Below are positions 58,851 through 64,000 of a stretch of 64,000 nucleotides of DNA, in pieces. Under the pieces are notes generated by a model, which ran no database searches, had not been told where the DNA came from, and was given only the letters and a program-made list of their open reading frames with translations. The stretch lies in contig OZ244865.1 in assembly GCA_965221075.1 (NCBI GenBank), forward strand, positions 1,488,001 to 1,552,000. The letters are read 5' to 3'. Positions within the stretch are counted from its first letter, which is position 1; the number at the start of each line of letters is the position of its first letter. The stretch comes from UBA2970 sp965221075 (GTDB lineage Bacteria; Verrucomicrobiota; Verrucomicrobiia; Limisphaerales; AAA164-E04). The position numbers and the translations under genes were made by a program.

Positions 58851-59798
58851 CTACCAGCCCAGGCGTCGGAAGAGCAGCGGCGCCCCCAGCGAGGCCAGGC
58901 CGGTGGCCAGGAGGACCATCAGGCAGCGGACCGGAAGCCCCGCCCATGGGGGGAGGTCCGCGAGCGTCTCCTGCGGGGGCCACAGGTGGTAGGCTAGCGC
59001 GCCCATGGACAGCAGTCCCGCCCCCGCCCCCAGGCGGCGCAGCCGCTGGGGCCATCCCGGGGCGCCGGCGGCCCCTCCCAGCCGGGCCAGGATCAGGTAG
59101 CCTCCCCCGAAGCCCAGGAGGCCCGCCGCCGAGAAGCAGGCCGAGTCGGGGCTGAAGGGCTCGGCGGCCAGCCACCGCTCGTCGAGAGCCCCGGTCTCCG
59201 CGACCAGCCTGAGCGCCAGGCTCGAGCCTGCCATCAGAAGGCTCAGGAGGAGCAGAGCGAGGAGGGCCGCTCCCGTGGAGCTTCGTTCCAGCCAGCGCCG
59301 GACGGGAGGCTCCAGCACGGAGAGGCCGAGAAGCAGCAGGGCGCCGGCCCCCAGCCCGGCCAGGGTCTGGAGGACGGTGTGGGCCCCGAGGTAGACCCGG
59401 GAGAGGGCGACGGCGAGGATCGCGGCGCCGGGAAGGATCCAGCCGGATCCCAGGAGCCGCCGCCTTCCCATCTCCCCCCAGGCGGCGGTGGCCGACAGCA
59501 CATGTCCCGAGGGCATGCCGAAACCCTTGCTGGGGGAGAGCTCCCGTATCGCGGGATCGATCCAGCAGGGGCGGGGATGCTGCAGGGAGACCTTCAGGAA
59601 GTCGGTGATCCAGCTGGCCGCCAGGAAGGCGATCCACACCCGGACCATTCTCCGGTGGTCCACGCACCAGTAGAGCAGGAGCATCAGGGAGGCCAGCCAG
59701 GGAGAGGGCCCCAGATCGCTGAGCGGCTTCAGCAGCCAGTGCCACGCCTGTCCGTGCTCCTGCAGCCAGATGGCGGCCTCCCTCTCCCAGTCTGTCAT
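58851..59798 (-). CDS. PAP2-family membrane phosphatase
   Basis: 315 residues with about seven hydrophobic segments. The phosphatase motifs are K69xxxxxxR76P77, PSGH (96-99) and SRVYLGAH (133-140), facing the periplasm in this family. Possible substrates are undecaprenyl diphosphate or phosphatidate phosphates. The gene is convergent with the isomerase-like lipoprotein gene (4 bases between stops). Confidence 0.88.
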   Translation of the reverse strand: MTDWEREAAIWLQEHGQAWHWLLKPLSDLGPSPWLASLMLLLYWCVDHRRMVRVWIAFLAASWITDFLKVSLQHPRPCWIDPAIRELSPSKGFGMPSGHVLSATAAWGEMGRRRLLGSGWILPGAAILAVALSRVYLGAHTVLQTLAGLGAGALLLLGLSVLEPPVRRWLERSSTGAALLALLLLSLLMAGSSLALRLVAETGALDERWLAAEPFSPDSACFSAAGLLGFGGGYLILARLGGAAGAPGWPQRLRRLGAGAGLLSMGALAYHLWPPQETLADLPPWAGLPVRCLMVLLATGLASLGAPLLFRRLGW

Positions 59799-59838
59799 CG
59801 TCCCTTCTGCCTCTCCCTCCGGAGGGAGGGAAAACCGC

Positions 59839-59867
59839 TTGCGGCCGCCCGCCCGCCCTGGTAGACG
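59839..59867 (+). promoter_or_regulatory. Candidate promoter for the pseudopilin gene with a very short leader
   Basis: TTGCGG (59839-59844), 17-base spacer, TAGACG (59862-59867), 8 bases before the ATG. A 16-base palindrome CTCCCTCC/GGAGGGAG (59813-59828) lies just upstream. Confidence 0.28.
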
Positions 59868-59875
59868 ATGGGCAA

Positions 59876-60667
59876 ATGATGAGGCGATTTCAAGCGAGGG
59901 GGTTCACCCTCATCGAGCTGCTGGTGGTCATCGCCATCATCGCGATCCTGGCGGGCATGCTCCTTCCCGCGCTCTCCAAGGCCAAGAACAAGGCGCACGA
60001 GGTCAGCTGCATCAACAACCTCAAGCAGCTGGGCCTGGCCTTCGCCATGTACCTGGACGACTTCGACGAGGTCTTCCCCGGAGTGGCCTCCCGGGGCGCG
60101 TACGTCGCCCAGAGGGAGGACTGGATCTTCTGGAACATCACCCGATCGGGCAGCGGGGACTTCACCTCGGACATGATCAACGATCCCCGCAACAGCGCCA
60201 TCGGCCCCTACATCGGCAGCTTCACCACCAACCTGTTCCGCTGCGCGATGGACAAGGACTGGGAGAAGCGCAGGGATCTGAATTCCAACCCCTACATCTA
60301 CTCCTACTCGATGATGAGCCACGTGTCTGGAAGCAGGAACCACGGGCCGGGATCGATCTTCGTCGGAAGCCTGAACGCTCCCTTCAAGCACTCCTCGATC
60401 AAGCTGCCCAGCCAGAAGCTGGTGCTGCTCGACGAGAACGGAGACCCCCTCAACGGCATACCGTACATCGACGACGGCCGCTGCACCCCCGGGAACTGGC
60501 TGGCGGGACGGCACCGGCTCCCCAAGGGAAAGAGGCCTTCCTCCCAGGACGAGTACCTGGATCTGGGACGGGGCACCGTCCTCCTGGCCGACTGGCATGT
60601 CGAGAGCTTCGCTCCCCGGCAGCAGAAGGATCCGAAGCACTACGACACCCAGCATACCGGAAACTGA
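59876..60667 (+). CDS. Type II secretion/type IV pilin-like protein (verrucomicrobial pseudopilin family)
   Basis: 263 residues. The prepilin signal RGFTLIELLVVIAIIAILAG (residues 8-27), with cleavage expected after Gly9, is followed by MLLPALSKAKNKAHEVSCIN and NLKQLGLAFAMYLDDFDEVF. This is the standard start of the very numerous verrucomicrobial/planctomycetal pseudopilins. Near the C-terminus GTVLLADWHVES corresponds to the 'DGHV' motif of those proteins, with Trp instead of Gly. It may be a minor pilin or surface fibre using an apparatus like the one at 3.8-11 kb. Confidence 0.88.
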   Translation: MMRRFQARGFTLIELLVVIAIIAILAGMLLPALSKAKNKAHEVSCINNLKQLGLAFAMYLDDFDEVFPGVASRGAYVAQREDWIFWNITRSGSGDFTSDMINDPRNSAIGPYIGSFTTNLFRCAMDKDWEKRRDLNSNPYIYSYSMMSHVSGSRNHGPGSIFVGSLNAPFKHSSIKLPSQKLVLLDENGDPLNGIPYIDDGRCTPGNWLAGRHRLPKGKRPSSQDEYLDLGRGTVLLADWHVESFAPRQQKDPKHYDTQHTGN

Positions 60668-60680
60668 TCCTCCGCGCTCC

Positions 60681-61664
60681 ATGATCCTCCGGCCTCCTCG
60701 GCTCTCGGCGATCCGCCTCGTCCCCGGCGCCGGAGCGGCCCTCCTGCTCCTGCCCCTCCTCCTTCCGGGGGCTTCCGCCGGGGAGGGAGTGCGGATCCAT
60801 CCGGAGGAGGGCAGGCTGCGCATCGAGATCGACGGCAGGTTCTTCTCCAACTACATCTACGAGGGCCTCAGCCGCCCCGTCCTCTACCCGGTCATGGGAC
60901 CGGCGGGGCTCCCGGTGACCCGCAACTGGCCCATGGGCCACCAGGAGGGGGAGGCGAAGGACCATCCCCACCACCGCTCCCTCTGGTACGCCCACGGGGA
61001 GATCAACGGCCACGACTTCTGGTCGGAGTCGGACCGGGCCGGAACCACCGAGCACCTCTACTTCAAGGAGATCGTCTCCCGGAGGAAGCTGGGCCGGATC
61101 GTGTCGGTCAACCGGCTGGTGGCGCGGGACGGCACGGTGGTGGCCACCGACACCCGGACCATAACCATCCACCACGGCCCCGACACCGAGAGGAGGCTCG
61201 ACTTCGACATCTCCATCCACGCCTCCCACGGGCCCCTGGTGCTGGGGGACACCAAGGAGGGCTCCATGGCCATCCGCCTGGCCCCGACCATGCGGCTGAG
61301 GGGCGAGGTGGGCCGCGGCCGCATCCTCAACAGCGAGGGGGTGGCCGACGGGGAGGCCTGGGGCAAGCGGGCCCGGTGGGTGGACTACTACGGGCCGGTC
61401 CGGGGCCGGACCGTGGGCGTGGCCATCTTCGACCATCCCGGAAACCCCCGTCATCCCACCTGGTGGCATGTGAGGGACTACGGCCTCTTCGCCGCCAACC
61501 CCTTCGGGATCCACGACTTCGAGCGCAGGCCCAGGGGGGAGGGGGACTACGCGGTGGCCCCGAAGCGCAGCGCCACCTGGCGCTACCGCTTCTACATGCA
61601 CCTGGGCCCGCCCGTGGCCGCCGACATCGAGAAGGAGTACAAGGCCTATTCGGACGGCAAGTAG
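60681..61664 (+). CDS. Secreted DUF6807 (PmoA-like) protein
   Basis: 327 residues from ATG 60681; the signal peptide ends at about PGASAGEG. Conserved segments are RPVLYPVMGPAGLPVTRNWP, DHPHHRSLWYAHGEINGHDF, WSESDRAGTTEHLYF and IFDHPGNPRHPTWWHVRDYG, typical of the DUF6807/PmoA-like family. Family function is unsettled; it is often encoded with sugar dehydrogenases and hydrolases and is not a methane monooxygenase. It precedes a dipeptidase by 1 base. Confidence 0.85.
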   Translation: MILRPPRLSAIRLVPGAGAALLLLPLLLPGASAGEGVRIHPEEGRLRIEIDGRFFSNYIYEGLSRPVLYPVMGPAGLPVTRNWPMGHQEGEAKDHPHHRSLWYAHGEINGHDFWSESDRAGTTEHLYFKEIVSRRKLGRIVSVNRLVARDGTVVATDTRTITIHHGPDTERRLDFDISIHASHGPLVLGDTKEGSMAIRLAPTMRLRGEVGRGRILNSEGVADGEAWGKRARWVDYYGPVRGRTVGVAIFDHPGNPRHPTWWHVRDYGLFAANPFGIHDFERRPRGEGDYAVAPKRSATWRYRFYMHLGPPVAADIEKEYKAYSDGK

Positions 61665-61665
61665 G

Positions 61666-62366
61666 ATGAGGAACGCGCTGCTGGCGCTCCTGGCCCCGTG
61701 CCTGGGGGCGGCCCCCTCCCTGGCCGAAGGGCTGGCCGGCCGGTTCGTGAGGATCGACCAGGCCCTTCCGGACGTGTTCGTCGACCTGCGCTACCACGGA
61801 TCGGACAACTTCCTGGGAAGGCCGGTCGAGGGCTACGAGAAGCCCTGGTGCTGGATCACCCGCAAGGCGGCGGAGGCGCTCGGGGGGGCGCAGGAGGATC
61901 TGCGCCGATTCGGCCTCTCCCTCAAGGTGTTCGACGCCTACCGCCCGCAGCCGGCGGTGGACGACTTCCTGCGGTGGATCGGGGAGCCCGAGACGGGAGC
62001 CACCCGGGAGGCCTACTACCCCTCGCTGACCAAGCAGCAGCTGATCGACGACCAGTACATCGCTCCCCGATCGGGCCACTCCCGGGGCAGCTCCGTCGAC
62101 CTGACCATCGTCCGGCTCCGGGAGGACGGCTCCATGGGCCCCGAGCTGGACATGGGCACCCCCTTCGACTTCTTCGACCCGGCCTCGCATTCAGAGAACC
62201 CCGCCCTGGACGGCCGGCAGCGGGCCAACCGCCTGCTGCTGCGCGTCCTGATGGAGAAGCACGGCTTCGTCCACTATCCCGAGGAGTGGTGGCACTTCAC
62301 CCTCGCTGACGAGCCCTTCCCCCGCACCTGGTTCTACTTCACCACCGCAGGGCCCCCGGAGGGCCG

Positions 62367-62370
<4 letters not shown>
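61666..62370 (+). CDS. Exported D-Ala-D-Ala dipeptidase (VanX/M15D-like)
   Basis: 234 residues with a signal peptide (LLALLAPCLGAAPSLA). Zinc ligands His138 and Asp145 (SGHSRGSSVDLTI) and Glu207/His210 (EEWWHF) match the M15D active site; FDAYRPQPAVDDF is also conserved. The enzyme probably hydrolyses D-Ala-D-Ala or related peptides in the periplasm; no other van genes are present, so a resistance role is not indicated. Its stop overlaps the next start. Confidence 0.9.

Positions 62371-64000
<1,630 letters not shown>

Overview
The window is a continuous stretch of high-GC bacterial chromosome, best assigned to the phylum Verrucomicrobiota. The strongest pointer is the order PilM-like, Amuc_1100-like, Amuc_1099-like, secretin, which matches the Akkermansia muciniphila block Amuc_1101 to Amuc_1098. 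Supporting pointers are an exosortase/EpsI pair, a TIGR04073 exosortase-associated lipoprotein, a GFTLIELLVVIAIIAILAG pseudopilin, several large secreted proteins ending in a short '..W..FYRV' module, DUF6807 (PmoA-like), and an IspH of the long plant/cyanobacterial type. No rRNA, tRNA, CRISPR array or insertion sequence was recognised.

Layout. 1-2.4 kb holds an exosortase C-terminus, EpsI and a polyprenyl glycosylphosphotransferase (exopolysaccharide export and surface sorting). 2.4-3.8 kb has no intact gene. 3.8-11.0 kb is an envelope-spanning pilus or type II secretion-like apparatus. Most of its starts overlap the preceding stop, and it is followed at 11.0-21.0 kb by four large exported proteins (a propeller-like protein, a possible degenerate matrixin-like protein, a 959-residue surface protein and a subtilase). 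Three of these share the C-terminal module, so I infer that apparatus and cargo form one locus. 21.0-23.2 kb: coaE and a ClpX-like ATPase without the zinc domain. 23.2-27.4 kb: a complete tolQ-tolR-tolA-tolB-pal set. 27.4-28.8 kb: tatA and tatC.

28.8-32.9 kb is the oddest part. Two tandem units of about 2.1 kb each contain a short TatA-like reading frame, a decayed tatC 5' end, an intact antisense gene for a membrane-anchored coiled-coil protein, and a tatC 3' end. The tatC fragments carry stops, while the coiled-coil and TatA-like frames stay open.

33-50 kb is mostly housekeeping: TIGR04073 lipoprotein, ispE, a DUF374 acyltransferase, ruvA, ruvC, rpsA, a CYTH protein, gatA, gatC, pssA, a UbiD-family decarboxylase, a dGTPase-like HD protein, ispH, an umuD/umuC-like pair, an 8-oxoguanine glycosylase and apt. 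Two adjacent sigma-70 family genes lie at 49-51 kb.

51-64 kb: a uronate-isomerase-like amidohydrolase, an enolase-superfamily enzyme, purM, a lineage-type hypothetical protein with an acidic 52-residue repeat, a Tat-exported sugar isomerase-like lipoprotein, a PAP2 phosphatase, a pseudopilin, DUF6807, a VanX-like dipeptidase, and a GH63/MGH1-like glycosidase that runs off the end.
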